Positions 42,139 to 55,927 of a DNA stretch of 64,000 bases are shown here, one piece after another. The stretch comes from Marchantia polymorpha subsp. ruderalis. Its lineage: Eukaryota; Streptophyta; Marchantiopsida; Marchantiales; Marchantiaceae. Position 1 is the first letter of the stretch. Each line of letters begins with the position of its first letter. The notes under the pieces are model-generated. The model worked only from the letters and a program-made list of their open reading frames with translations, made no database searches and was not told the origin of the DNA. The DNA is taken from contig AP031355.1 of assembly GCA_037833965.1 (NCBI GenBank), positions 15,401,501 to 15,465,500 on the forward strand, given 5' to 3'. The translations under genes and the position numbers were made by a program.

Positions 42139-43942
42139 CCTGTGCGCAGGTGCAAATGCTGGCGCCTTGTCCGCCACAGGCGCAGCGCCGCGGACGTCCA
42201 TCGCCAAAGGCGACATGGCCGGGGGCCGCTCCCCGATGTCCCTTGGCCCTAAGGCCCTACCGCCGAAGGCGCATCTACCGGCGGATTACCCGCCGATGGT
42301 GCGGCCTCCGCACGCTCTCTGCTCGCATCTCCTCGGCCCGAAGGCCCTGGCGCCGAAGGCGCAAATCGCGGCGCGTTGTGCGCCGGAGGGTCTGGCCCCG
42401 AAGGCCGGTGTCTCGTAGGCGGATCTTCCGCCGGCTCCTTCCCCTTCCTACGTTGGAACGGGGTGATTCCTGCCTGTGCACAGGCGGCACGTGTGGAGGT
42501 GACCTGTGCACAGGCGAACTGCTTCTTCCCACGCGTAGGCGCAGGTCCACGTCCGCTTGTGGTCATCTGTCCGCGGAGGCTCGTTCGTCCGCGGACGCTC
42601 GTCCGTCCGCGGAGGCTCGCTTGTGCGCAGACGGAACACCTGTCCGCAACGCACGTGGTAACTCCGGAGGCCCTTGGCCCGTAGGCGGCCTCCCGTCCGT
42701 CGAGGCTGCAGCGTGCTCCGTTGCTCCTGCAGACGTCCGCGCTCCCTCGTTCTTCTCTGGCGACGCACTTCCTTTCTCTGTGGCAATCGTCGCCGTGTCC
42801 GCGCTGTTGGCTGGTAACACCAGCCTGCGCGCCTTCTGCTTCGGCCGGCTGTACGATTCGTACAACGGCCGCGGTCGAATGGGAGCAGAGGGTTCTTGAT
42901 GCTGCTCTTCTTCGGACTCCTCTCTCCATCGCCGCTTCCGCGGCGCGCGTGCTGCAGGGGTATTCCTCCCTTGACGGAGTAGAAGTCGGTGACTCCTCTG
43001 CATCAGTGTCGACCTCATTCTCCCGCACATACCTCCCGGGATGGTCGACGGACAACGGCGGAAAACGCGCAAGCTCCGCCGCTGTCAAACAATTCCGCTG
43101 TCGATAAAAATTGATGAGGAAAGAAGAGAGATGGTTTAGAGTTCCCCCCTTCTCCTCAAAAGCGTGCTGTCGCATCACCCGGTGCAGGATGCTTGCCCAG
43201 TGAATTGGAGTTCCCTCGATGATGCACTCCACAAAAGAGACCTGCCACAATGTGATGTAGCAGGCGCGGTGTGGCTGCAGTAATTGCAGCATCGCCGCGG
43301 ACAAAGTCCGGCGGACTGATCCTTGTAGTCGCGGGTCCTGTACCCATTCTTGGTAGACTTCCCCTTCTTGAAGAGCTCCACGAATTGTGCCTCTTCCTGC
43401 TTGGTCACCTTGACGCTCTCACTATCGAAGAGGAGGTGCCCTGGCATGCCAGCACATCTCCCCAATGCCTGCGCCCAATCTTGGACCGTCCACCGATCAA
43501 CATGCGGACGCAATCCGCGCGAAGGTGGTCCCTGTGGCTCTAGCCACTCGCGCACCATATCCCCACAGATGTAGTTCCATACCCATAGCAAGAAATCGAG
43601 CTTTCTTGCTATCAGGCGCTCCTCGAAAGCGCGCAGCCCGTTCTGTGGTAGACGGAGCGGCATCATCCGCAATCGGCCCGGTCTCGTCATTGCGTTCTTG
43701 GAGTCTGCCCGCTCGCTCATTCTACTTCCGCTCCGCTCGAACTCCTTTCTTCCTCGGCAAACTCTAATCGCCCTCAATTCCAAATCACGCGCACTCACTT
43801 CTCCCTCAATCACCAAGAAATCCTCTACGCGGCGATGTCGAGAATGCTTAGCAGCCAGCAGATGGACGCGCGCAGCTCGCACTAGAGAATGGAATCGCGA
43901 ATTCAAGAATGGGACGCTCTCCGCCTCCCGGTCGAAGGTCAT
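42139..43942 (-). pseudogene. U3 ORF part in piece E (N-terminus to linker, broken)
   Basis: The globular domain and the Pro/His/Arg linker are present, with only two PVHR units around PPHVPPVHRQ. Coiled coil and tail are absent. It has a few breaks. It is homologous to residues about 1-600 of the uninterrupted ORF. Confidence 0.75.
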
Positions 43943-44891
43943 GGTCGGCTCTTGCTCGTGGAGGACGACTCAATTGATGGCCGCGCCGGCTCTACGCTGA
44001 AACGGTCTCCGCTCTCACGCGCGGCTTCACGCACCGCCGTCGCCGATTAAACTCTCACGCTCGAATTGGCGAATTTGAACTCCGCGAGCGTACTACGCCG
44101 CGGACATGGGTGCGCAGCGCCGAAGGCGGATTTTCCGCCTTGCGCGGTACACTCGTTCGTACCGCTCCTAAGCCAATCCTCCTCTGCCTCGGAGCGTGTG
44201 TCCGCATGTCGGACAAAAGTTCATATCCCGCCTGCGCGCAGGCGGACTCCTCGGCGGATTCTCCGCCGGTGCGGAACTTCACCCTCCTGTGCACAGGCGC
44301 TCGCTTGTGCGCAGGTGAAGTCCGTCCGCGTCGATGCGCTGGCGCGGAAGGCGTTGACCGCGGTCAACCGACTCCGTCCAGACTGTCCGTTCCTTGTCTC
44401 TCCGTCGGCGCTCTCGCCGCCGCAACTCCGTCCGTCCAAGAGCGCATCCATCCGTCCCGCCCGTACAGTCCGCACGGTCCGTACGGATTTTACTATTCTT
44501 GCGGCTCCTTGCTCGTCCGCGGCGCTGCGCTGGCGAAGAAGGCGCCGTACAAGTTCTACCTCACAAGGCGCATTTCTAGGGCCCAAGGCGGATTTCCCGC
44601 CGACGCCGAAGCGCCTGTGCACAGGTGCACGCCTGTGCGTAGGCGAGCTTCGCGCCTACCTCAAAACCCTATTTCGCCTGTGCGCAGGCGGACTTCCTTC
44701 GTCCGCGCATAGGACAAAACTTCTCCGCCTGTGCGCAGGCAAAGAGCTGAGTATCTTACAACCTTCATAACTCCCGGAGTCCTCATCCGTTGTTGGCGTT
44801 CTTGGGCTCGTTGGAATCAGCGCATCGAGCTCTTTCCAACGAGACCCTAACTAAGTCAAGACGTTCGGGGGTTGACCTAAATATGAAGGAT
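42139..44891 (-). repeat. LTR piece E (older variant, minus strand)
   Basis: It starts abruptly inside the U3 ORF at the border of piece D, continues through the ORF N-terminus and noncoding U3, and ends near 44891 at a junction with piece F inside a different LTR region. It has no TATA, R or U5. Its variants (FKKGKSTKNGY, ERADSKNAMTRPGRLRM) match G, so E, F and G look like an older subgroup. Confidence 0.8.
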
Positions 44892-46421
44892 TATCCTCTC
44901 TGCCGCCGACGTCCGTCGCCGAAGGCGATAGAGCGGAGGGTGTCTGCGCGGGGTTTGATTGCGCATCGCGCACCGAAATTTCGTCCTGCGGACAGTCAAT
45001 CCGCTCCACCGTCAGTTGTTGCTCCCTTGATCGGTCCTGCGCGGGGGCTGTGCCTGGCCTGTGCGCAGGCGCAAATGCCGGCGCCTTGTCCGCCGCAGGC
45101 GCAGCGCCGTGGACGTCTATCGCCAAAGGCGACATAGCCGGGGGCCGCTCGCCCGATGTCCCTTGGCCATGAGGCCCTACCGCCGAAGGCGCTTCTACCG
45201 GCGGATTACCCGCCGATGGTGCGGCCTCCGCACGGTCCCTGCTCGCATCTTCTCGGCCCGAAGGCCCTGGCGCCGAAGGCGCAAATCGCGGCGCGTTGTG
45301 CGCCGGAGGGTCTGGCCCCGAAGGCCTGTGTCCCGTAGGTGGATCTTCCGCCGGCTCCTTCCCCTTCCTACGTTGGAACGGGGGTGATTCCTGCCTGTGC
45401 ACAGGCGGCACGTGTGGAGGTGACCTGTGCATAGGCGGACTGCTCCTTCCCACGCGTAGGCGTAGGTCCACGTCCGCTTGTGGTCGCCGATCCGTCGAGG
45501 GTCGCCCGTCCGTCGAGGCTCGCCTGTGCGCAGGCAGAACACCTGTCCGCAACGCACGTGGTAACTCCGGAGGCCCTTGGGCCGTAGGCGGCCTCTCGTC
45601 CGTCGAGGGTGCAGCGGGATCCGTTGCTCCTGGAGACGTCCGCGCTCCTTCGTTTCCCCCGGCGACGCACTTCCTTTCTCTGTGGCAATCGTCGCCGTGT
45701 CCGCGCTTCTGGCTGGTAACACAAGCCTGCGCGCCTTCTGCTTCGGCCGGCTATACAATTCGTACAACGGCCGCGGTCGAATGGGAGCCGTGGGTTCTTG
45801 ATGCTGCTCCTCTTCGGACTCTTCTCTCCATCGCCGCTTCCGCGGCACTCTTGCTGCAGGAGTATTTCTCCCTTCGTCCCTCCGCCTTGACAGAGTAGAA
45901 GTCGGCGACTACTCTGCATCAGTGTCGACCTCATTCTCCCGCACATACCTCCCGGGATGGTCGACGGACAACGGCGTAAAACGAGCAAGCTCCGCCGCGG
46001 TCAAACAATTTCGCTGTCGATAAAAATTGATGAGGAAAGGAGAGAGATGGTTTAGAGTTCCCCCCTTCTCCTCAAAAGCGTGTTGTCGCATCACCCTGTG
46101 CAGGATGCTCGCCCAGTGAATCGGAGTTCCCTCGATGATGCACTCCACAAAAGAGACCTGCCACAATGTGATGTAGCCGGCGCGGTGTGGCTGCAATAAT
46201 TGCAGCAGCGCCGTAGCCAAAGTTCGGCGGAATCGGTCCTTGTAATCGCGGGTCTTGTACCCATTCTTGGTAGACTTCCCCTTCTTGAACAGCTCCACAA
46301 ATTGCGCCTCTTCCTGCTTGGTCACCTTGACGCTCTCACTATCGAAGAGGAGGTGCCCAGGCATGCCGGCACATCTCCCCAATGCCTGCGCCCAATCTTG
46401 GACTCTCCACCGATCGACATG
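44892..46421 (-). repeat. LTR piece F with U3 ORF middle part
   Basis: This minus-strand fragment covers the linker and most of the globular domain (MGRCAGMPGHLLFDSESVKV through SPSATDVGGRED). It is interrupted at 46421 by the left end of LTR G; ACATG at 46417-46421 is the candidate target site. It is broken, with several changes. It has no promoter or U5. Confidence 0.75.
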
Positions 46422-47633
46422 TGTGGTACCCCACTTTTGGTAATTTTGAGGAAATTAAAACATTTTTGGAAAACTGTACCCCAACAGCAATGTAAATAGC
46501 CTTCGGTGCATCAAAACAGAGTGAATTCGGAAGATTGCAGAGATTCTCGAGGGACCTCGTAGAATCTAGGAGTTGGGTGCAGCGGTAAGGACGGGCACCA
46601 TCCTCCCTGCGGGCTCTGCAGTTAGGATCCCTACGGCGCAAGGCGCAAAACTCGCCTTCGGCGCTGCGTCCGCGGCGGTAGGGAATCCTTCATATTTAGG
46701 TCAACCCCCAAACGTCTTGACTTAGTTTGGGTTTTGTTGGAAAGAGCTCGATGCGCTGATTCCAACGAGCCCAAGAACGTCAACAACGGATGAGGACTCC
46801 GGGAGTTATGAAGGTTGTAAGATACTCAGCTCTTCGCCTGCGCACAAGCGGAGAAGTTTTGTCCTATGCGCGGACGAAGGAAGTCCGCCTGCGCACAGGC
46901 AAAATAGGGTTTTGAGGTAGGCGCGAAGTTCGCCTACGCACAGGCGTGCGCCTGTGCACAGGCGCTTCGGCGTCGGCGGGAAATCCGCCTTGGGCCCTAG
47001 AAATGCGCCTTGTGAGGTAGAAATTGTACGGCGCCTTCTGCGCCAGCGCAACGCCGCGGACGAGCAAGGAGCCGCCAGAATAGCAAAATCCGTACGGACC
47101 GTGCGGACTGTACTGACGGAACGGATGGATGCGCTCTTGGACGGACGGAGTTGCGGCGGCGAGAGGGCCGACGGAGAGACAAGGAACGGACAGTCTGGAC
47201 GGAGTCGGTTGACCGCGGTCAACGCCTTCCGCGCCAGCGCATCGACGCGGACGGACTTCGCCTGCGCACAGGCGAGCGCCTGTGCACAGGAGGGTGAAGT
47301 TCCGCGCCGGCGGAGAATCCGCCGAGGAGTCCGCCTGCGCGCAGACGGGAGTTGAACTTTTGTCCGACATGCGGACACGTGCGCCGAGGCAGAAGAGGAT
47401 TGGCTGAGGAGCGGTACGAACGAGTGTACCGCGCAAGGCGGAAAATCCGCCTTCGGCGCTGCGCACCCATGTCCGCGGCGTAGTACGCTCGAGGAGTTCA
47501 AATTTGTCAATTAGAGCGTGAGAGTTTAATCGGCGACGGCGGAGCGTAAAGCCGCGCGTGAGAGCGGAGACCGTTTCAGCGTAGAGCCGGCGCGGCCATC
47601 AATTGAGTCGTCCTTCACGAGCAAGAGCCGACA

Positions 47634-50546
47634 ATGACCTTCGACCGGGAGGCGGAGAGCGTCCCATTCTTGAATTCGCGATTCCATTCTCTAGTGCGAG
47701 CTGCGCGCGTCCATCTGCTGGCTGCTAAGCATTCTCGACATCGCCGCGCAGAGGATTTCTTGGTGATTGAGGGAGAAATGAGTGCGCGTGATTTGGAATT
47801 GAGGGCGATTAGAGTTTGCCGAGGAAGAAAGGAGCTCGAGCGGAGCGGAAGTAGAATGAGCGAGCGGGCGAACTCCAAGAACGCAATGACGAGACCGGGC
47901 CGATTGCGGATGCCGCTCCGTCTACCACAGAACGGGCTGCGCGCTTTCGAGGAGCGCCTGATAGCAAGAAAGCTCGATTTCTTGCTATGGGGATGGAACT
48001 ACATCTCTGGGGATATGGTGCGCGAGTGGCTAGAGCCACAGGGACCACCTTCGCGCGGATTGCGTCCGCATGTTGATCGGTGGACGGTCCAAGATTGGGC
48101 GCAGGCATTGGGGAGATGTGCCGGCATGCCAGGGCACCTCCTCTTCGATAGTGAGAGCGTCAAGGTGACCAAGCAGGAAGAGGCACAATTCGTGGAGCTC
48201 TTCAAGAAGGGGAAGTCTACCAAGAATGGGTACAGGACCCGCGACTACAAGGATCAGTCCGCCGGACTTTGTCCGCGGCGCATCTGCAATTACTACAGCC
48301 ACACCGCGCCTGCTGCATCACATTGTGGCAGGTCTCTTTTGTGGAGTGCATCATCGAGGGAACTCCAATTCACTGGGCGAGCATCCTGCACAGGGTGATG
48401 CGACAGCACGCTTTTCAGGAGAAGGGGGGAACTCTAAACCATCTCTCTCCTTTCCTCATCAATTTTTATCGACAGCGGAATTGTTTGACAGCGGCGGAGC
48501 TTGCGCGTTTTCCGCCGTTGTCCGTTGACCATCCCGGGAGGTATGTGTGGAAGAATGATGTCGACACTGATGCAGAGGAGTCACCGACTTCTACTCCGTC
48601 AAGGAGGAGGGACGAAGGGAGGAATACTCCTGCAGCACGAGCGCCGCGGAAGCGGCGATGAAGAGAGGAGTCCGAAGAAGAGCAGCATCAAGAACCCTCT
48701 GCTCCCAATCGACCGCGGCTATTGTACGAATCGTACAGCCGGCCGAAGCAGAAGGCGCGCAGGCTGGTGTTACCAGCCAACAGCGCGGACACGGCGACGA
48801 TTGCCACAGAGAAAGGAAGTGCATCGCCAGAGAAGAACGAGGGAGCGCGGATGTCCGCAGGAGCAACGGACCACGCTGCAGCCTCGACGGACGGGAGGCC
48901 ACCTACGGGCCAAGGGCCTCCGGAGTTACCACGTGCGTTGCGGACAGGTGTTCCGTCTGCGCACAGGCGAGCCTCCGCGGACAGACGACCACAAGCGGAC
49001 GTGGACATGCGCCTACGCGTGGGAAGAAGCAATTCGCCTTTGCACAGGTCACCTCCACACGTGCCGCTTGTGCACAGGCAGGAATCACCCCCGTTCCAAC
49101 GTAGAAAGGGGAAGGAGCCGGCGGAAGATCCGCCTACGAGACACCGGCCTTCGGGGCCAGACCCTCCGGCGCACAACGCGCCGCGATTTGCGCCTTCGGC
49201 GCCAGGGCCTTCGGGCCGAGGAGATGCGAGCAGAGAGCGTGCGGAGGCTGCACCATCGGCGGGTAATCCGCCGGTAGATGCGCCTTCGGCGGTAGGGCCT
49301 CAGGGCCAAGGGACATCGGGCGAGCGGCCCCCGGCCATGTCGCCTTTGGCGATGGACGTCCGCGGCGCTACGCCTGCGGCGGACAAGGCGCCGGCATTTG
49401 CGCCTGCGCACAGGCCAAGCACAGCGTCCGCGGACCGATCGAGGGAGAAGCAACTGACAGAGGAGCGGACTGACTGTCCGCGGGACGAGATTTCGGTGCG
49501 CGATGCGCAATCGAACCCCGCGCAGACACCCTCCGCTCGATCGCCTTATGCGGCGGACGTCGGCGGCAGAAAGGATACGGTTGAAGACCGACAAGCGGGC
49601 GACGGGAATGTAGCACTGGCACATTCGCCCACCGCCTTAGACATTTTGGCAAAGAGCAGCGAGGCTGCAGCGGTGCCTTCGCAGGCAGCACACGTCGACG
49701 ACGTGCAGCCCCACTCGGGTCAGTCGCCGACGCAATCAATGGCGACTGAAATTCTCCACTCGGATGATGACGACGGAGGCTCCACCGAAGAAATGTCGGG
49801 AGCGGGGGATACCGAGAGGGAGGAGGAGGAGGAAATTGTTGGAGCGCCGGCGGCGGCGCTCTCTTAGCAGGTGATTCCGTTGCTGAGGTACTTGGATCGC
49901 AAAATCGATAAATACGCCGATCCACTCCACCCGGGATCTTACATCGAATTAGTGCGCAGGCGGACTCGCACTAAAGTCCACACCAGCAAGCTACTAGCTA
50001 GGGTGGACCAGGAGTTGAGGGAATTGAAGGAGAGGCATGCCTGTTTATGGGGGCAGTACAACCTTGAGAGGAAAGCGCACGCCCTCGACAGGATGCGGAA
50101 GGATAGAGTGGAAGAGCTCAGCAGGGATGTGCTGCAGACCACGCAGGATTTGATGTCTGAGAAAACTCAGAATCAGATTCTGTCAGAGGAGCTCGTGCGA
50201 CAGACGCGGTTGTTGGCGGAGTGTCAGCTCGCACGGCAGGCGGATGAGGATTTAATCCGCAGGCTACAGTCAGAGTGTGGCGAATTGAGAGCGCAGCGTG
50301 CTGAGGCCGAATCGCAATTAGTGGTAATTGAAGAGGATCGCAGGCGAGAGGCAGATCGCACGAAGGAGGAGACGGCGAGGCGTGTCGCCCACTGTCTCAA
50401 GGGCTACGCCCACTGGGAAGTGGCGGCGCAGGAGAAACTCACACTACGTGAGTTTGAACTTCGCGCAGCCGGGTTGTTGACAGGCGACAGCAGGAGTCGG
50501 CGGAAGGTAGCAAAGAAGCTCGACGCTTTTCTGTCGAAGGCGCGGG
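47634..50546 (+). pseudogene. U3 ORF region in LTR G, main part (broken)
   Basis: The order is as in the complete ORF: globular domain, linker with two VHR units, acidic patch, YLDRKIDKY block and coiled coil. A block of about 35-40 residues in the coiled coil (NLERKAHALDRMRKDRVEEL onward) differs strongly from the main family while both sides stay highly similar. HWEVAAQEK matches family B, not the main family. It has about three breaks plus the nested LTR. Confidence 0.75.
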
Positions 50547-51513
50547 TGTAATAACCCACTAAAGGCTAAAACTGCAATATAGTGGTAGAAAGGTCGAACC
50601 CACAGGGACAGAGGAACACACAGGGTACAAAGTGTCACGTTTTAACAGACTATTGAGGAGTTTGAATTCTCAGGCAACTGTCACTCCCAGAAATACTGCA
50701 AGTGTCCACTCGGAGCGCACTCGGAGGTCGCACAGTGCAGCGTAACACACACACACACACACACACCTGAAACTACAGAAACACAACCCAGAGATCCGTT
50801 AGGACCTCTACTTCAAGATTTCAGGGAGAAAGTCTCTCGCGAGCACACTCGGCAAAGCTGCGGGCAGTGACTTCCAACTCCGGCTTTTACAACACTTCCA
50901 CTAGCTTGCTGCTAGTGTAGGAAACCCGGTTTGGACTGCCTACTTCGGATCGAAGTCACTCCTGCGCGGTGAACAACACTCTCAACTCACAAAACGCGCA
51001 GAGAACACAGGTCCGCACTGAAGGACTCACTGTGAAACATTCCAGTAACACAACAACAGTCTATTGAAGAGTTTGAATTCTCAGGCACTTGTCATTCCCA
51101 GAAATACTACAGGGGTTACCCTCAAGGCACCTGCTGCAGCGTAACCTGAATTTACAACCAAGGCTTACACGAAGTAGCAAAACTTCACTTTGGCATTCAG
51201 GGGAAAAATCCCAAGGAGTACAATCAGAAAGAAACACTCGAAGGTGTAGGGGCGAAACTGTTCAAGTATCTAACTAGTCACTGGCTCTGAGCATCGGCAG
51301 TCACCCGCAGGTGCAGATCCGAACTACTCAAGTCTCTAACCAATGTACTAGCTCTGAACATTCGGCCGAAGGCCTTCAGCTACAAAATGCGGAACGCTAA
51401 GTTGTAACTCCTCGTGCGTGGTGACAGAACTCAAGGACACAAACACGCAAAGGAAATGGGTTCCTGATCTGCACTTCTGATGGGAAAGAACCCCAGGCAA
51501 AACGCCTGGAACT

Positions 51514-51521
51514 ATTTTATA
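51514..51521 (-). promoter_or_regulatory. TATA box of solo LTR H
   Basis: TATAAAAT with the adjacent conserved hairpin, downstream of the U3 ORF stop. Confidence 0.7.
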
Positions 51522-51557
51522 CCTTCTAAGTCCTAACTAACACTACACTGCACTACG

Positions 51558-54500
51558 CTACACGCCTGCACGGAACCACGCTACACTACACTCCGCGGAA
51601 CCTGTACTACGTCTCCTGCGCGGCCGACTGCCGCGCACGAACTCTCTACCCTGCCACTCTTCCGCTCGACTGCGCAGTCCCAAACGCTGCAACGCCGCGG
51701 ACACCTCCCCCTCGAGGGCGGACATGGTATCCTGTGCCTTCGACAGAAAGGCTTCGAGCTTCTTTGCTACCTTCCGCCGACTCCTACTGTCGCCTGACAA
51801 CAACCCGGCTGCGCGCAATTCAAACTCACGCAGTGTGAGTTTCTCCTGCGCCTTCACTTCCCAGTGGGCGTAGCCCTTGAGGCAGTGGGCGACTCGCCTC
51901 GCCGTCTCTACCTTCGTGCGATCCGCCTCCTTCCTGCGATCCTCTTCAATCAACACTAATTGCGATTCGGCTTCAGCACGTTGCGCTCTCAATTCGCCAC
52001 ACTCTGACTGCAACCTGCGGATTAACTCTTCATCCGCCTGCCGTGCGAGCTGACATTGTTCCAACAACCGCGTCTGTCGCACGAGCTCCTCTGACAAAAT
52101 CCGATTCTGGGCCTGCTCAGAAGACCTTCACCTGCTCCTTGGTGAGCTCGCCCAGTTTCTCATCCTTCATCTTCTCGGAGTGCTTGTAGAATTTCTGATT
52201 AAGCTTGTACTGACCCCACAAGCACTCATGCTTCTCCTTCAAGTCCCTCAACTCCTGGTCCACTCTAGCTAATAGCTTGCTGGTGTGGACTTTAGTGCGA
52301 GTCCGCCTGCGCACTAACTCGATGTAAGATCCCGGCTGGAGTGGGTCGGCGTATTTATCGACCTTGCGATCCAAGTACCGCAGCAACGGAATCACCTGCT
52401 CAGAGAGCGCCGCCGCCGGCGCTCCAACAATTTCCTCCTCCTCCTCCTCGGTGTCTTCTGCTCCTGACATTTCTTCCGTGGAGCCTCCGTCGTCATCATC
52501 CGAGTGGAGAATTTCAGTCGCCATTGATTGCGTCGGCGACTGCCCCGAGTGGGGCTGCACGTCGTCGACGTGTGCTGCCTGCGAAGGCACGGCTGCAGCC
52601 TCGCTGCTCGTCGCCAAAATGTCTAAGGCGGAAGGCGAATGTACCCGTGCGGCATCCCCGTCTCTCGCTTGTTGATGGTCTACCGCATCCTCTCTGCCTC
52701 CGTCGTCCGCCGCCGAAGGCGATCGAGCGGAGGGTGGCTGCGCGGGGTTGGATTGCGCATCGCGCATCGAGATTTCATCCCGCGGACAGTCACTCCGCTC
52801 CATCGTCTGCTGCTCCCTTGATCGGTCCGTGGGGGCTGTGCCCGGCCCGTGCGTAGGCGCATTTGCCGGCGCCTTGTCCGCCGCAGGCGTAGCGCCGCGG
52901 ACATCTATCGCCGAAGGCGACATGGCCGGGGGCCGCACGCCCGATGTTCCTTGGCCTATAGGCCCTACCACCGAAGGCGCATCTATCGGCGGACTTCCCG
53001 CCGATGGTGCGGCCTCCGCACGCTCTCTGCTCGTATCTCCTCGGCTCGAAGGCCCTGGCGCCGAAGGCGCAAATTGCGGCGCGTGGTGCGCCGGAGGGTC
53101 TGGCCCCGAGGGCCGGTGTCTCGTAGGCGGTTCTTCCGCCGGCTCCTTCCCCTTCCTACGTTGGAACGGGGGTGATTCTTGCCTGTGCACAGGCGGCACG
53201 TGTGGAGGTGTCCTGTGCACAGGCGACCTGTGCACAGGTGAGCGCCTGTGCACAGGCGGACTGCTCCTTCCCACGCGTAAGCGTAGATCCACGTCCACTT
53301 GTGTTCGCCGGTCCGCGGAGGCTCGTCCGTCCGCGGAGGTTCGCCTGTGCGCAAACGGAACATCTGTCCGCATCGCACGTGGTAACTCCGGAGGCCCTTG
53401 GCCCGTAGGCGGCCTCTCTCCCGACGAGGTTGCAGCGTGGCCCGTTGCTCCCGCGGTCGTCCGCGCTTCCTCTCGCCTCTCTGACGACGCACTTCCTATC
53501 TCCGTCGCAATCGTCGCCGTGTCCGCACTGTCAGCTGGTAACACCAGTCTGCGTGCCTTCTGCTTCGGCCGGCTGTATGGCTCGCACAGCGGCCGCGGTC
53601 GAATGGGAGCAGAGGGTTCTTGATGCTGCTCCTCTTCAGACTCTTCCCTCCATCGCCGCTTCCGCGGCACTCGCGCCGCAGGGGTGTGTCTCCCTTCGTC
53701 TCTCCGTCTTGATGGGGTAGAAGTCGGGGACTCCTCTGCGTCAGTATCGACCTCGTTCTCCCGCACATACTTCCCGGGATGGTCGATGGACAATGGCGGA
53801 AAATGTTCAAGCTCTGCCGCTGTCAAACAATTCCGCTGTCGATAAAAATTGATGAGGAAAGGAGAAAGATGGTTTAGAGTTCCCCCCTTCTCCTCAAACG
53901 CGTGCTGTCGCATCACCCTATGCAGGATGCTCGCCCAGTGAATTGGAGTTCCCTCGATGACGCACTCCACAAAAGAGACCTGCCACAATGTGATGTAGCA
54001 GGCGCGGTGCGGCTGCAGTAATTGCATCAGCGCCGCGGACAGAGTCCGGCGAAATCGATCCTTGTAATCACGGGTCCTGTACCCATTCTTGGTAGACCTC
54101 CCGGTCTTGAACAGCTCCACAAATTGCGCCTCTTCTTGCTTGGTCACCTTGATGCTCTCGCTGTCGAAAAGGAGATGCCCTGGCATGCCAGCACATCTTC
54201 CCAACGCCTGCGCCCAATCTTGGACTGTCCACCGATCAACATGCGGACGCAATCCGCGCGAGGGTGGTCCCTGTGGCTCTAGCCACTCGCGCACCATATT
54301 CGCACAGATGTAATTCCATCCCCATAGCAAGAAATCGAGCTTTCTTGCTATTAAGCGCTCCTCGAAAGCGCGCAGCCCGTTCTGCGGCAGGCGAAGTGGC
54401 ACCATCCGCAATCTGCTCGGTCTCGTCATTGCGTTCCTGGGGTTCGCTCGCCCGCTCATTCTACTTCCGCACCGCCCGTGCTTCTTTCTCTCTCGGCAAA

Positions 54501-54681
54501 CTCTAATCGCTCTCAATTCCAAATCACGCGCACTCACTTCTCCCTCAATCAACAAGAAATCTCCTGTGCGACGTCGTCGAGAATGTTCCGCAGCCAGCAG
54601 ATGGATGCGCGTAGCGCGCACAAGAGATTGGAATCGCGAATTCAAGAATGGGACGTTCTCCGCCGCCCGGTCGAAGGTCAT
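51558..54681 (-). pseudogene. U3 ORF region in solo LTR H (about one break)
   Basis: A frame of 854 codons covers MTFDRAAENVPF through globular domain, linker (about four VHR units), acidic patch and the start of the coiled coil. A second frame covers the rest of the coiled coil and tail. It is nearly whole. It shows that the ORF persists in solo LTRs with no gag or pol attached. Confidence 0.78.
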
Positions 54682-55927
54682 GGTCGGCTCTTGGTCGTGA
54701 AGAACGTCTCACTTGATGGCCGCGCCGGCTGTACGCTGGAACGGTCTTCGCTCTCACGCGCGGCTTCACGCTCCGCCGTCGTCGATTAAACTCTCACGCT
54801 CGATTTGGCGGATTTGAACTCCGCGAGCGTGTCACCCTGCGGACATGGGGGCGTAGCGCCGAAGGCGAGTTTTCCGCCTTGCGCGGTACACTTGTTCGTA
54901 CCGCCCCTCGGCCAATCCCCCTCTGCCTTGACGCGTGTGTCCGCATGTCGGACAAAAGTTCAACTCCTGCCTGTGCGCAGGCAGGAGCCTCGGCGGATTC
55001 TCCGCCGGCGCGGAACTTGAACATCCTCCTGTGCACAGGCGTTCGCCTGGGCGCAGGCGAATTCCGTCCGCGGCGCTGCGCTGGCGCGGAAGGCGTTGAC
55101 CGTGGTCAGCCGTCTCCGTCCAGTCTGTCCGTTCCTTGTCTCTCCGTCGGCGCTTCCGCCGCCGCAACTCCGTCCGTCCAAGAGCGCATCCACCCGGGCC
55201 GTCCGCATGGTCCGTACCGATTGGATTACTCTGGCGGCTCTTCCGACGTCGGCGGCGCTGCGCTGGCGCGGAAGGCGCCGTACACTTTCTACCTCACAAG
55301 GCGCATTTCTAGGGCCCAAGGCGGATTTTCCGCCGACGCCGAAGTGCATGTGCACAGGCGAACGCCTGTGCGTAGGCGGACTTCGCGCCTTCCCTAACCC
55401 TACTTCGCCTGTGCACAGGCGAACGCCTTCGTCCGCGCATAGGACAAAACTTGAATCCCCCTTCCGCGTAGGCGGAATTCGCGCCGGTGGCGAACTCCTT
55501 CCGCCGTAGGCGACCGCCTCCGTTTCTTCCAGTAGCGATAACTCCCTAAGTCCTCGTCCGTTCCAAGCGTTCTTGGGCTCGTTAGAATCAGCGCGTCGAG
55601 CTCTTTCCAACGTGCCCCTAACTTGGTCAAGGCGCCCGAGGGTTTACCTAATTACGGGGGTTTCCCTACAGCCGCGGACGCAACCTCCGAAGGCGGATTT
55701 TGCGCCTTGCGCCGTAGAGATCCTAACTGCAGAGCTCGCAGGGAGGATGGTGCCTGTCCTTACTGCGGCACCCCAAATCCCAGATTCTACAAGATCCCTC
55801 GGGAATCCCCGCGATCTTCCGGATTCACTCTGTTTTGATGTACCGAAGGCTATTTACAATGCTGCCAGGGTACAGTTTTCCAAAAATGTTTTAATTTCCT
55901 CAAAATTGCAAAAAGTGGGGTACCACA

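Larger units (their letters stand above)
50547..55927 (-). repeat. Solo LTR H (5.4 kb, minus strand), TSD GCGGG
   Basis: On the minus strand it begins TGTGGTACC at 55927 and ends TTATTACA at 50547. GCGGG flanks it at 50542-50546 and 55928-55932. It has full U3, TATA box (51514-51521), R and U5, and no internal region. It sits in the coiled-coil part of the LTR G ORF. Confidence 0.96.

Noticed and set aside
42139-49867. One large designed inverted repeat formed by E and G
   Set aside because: Opposite orientation of separate LTR insertions explains the symmetry; borders and lengths do not match as a single palindrome would.
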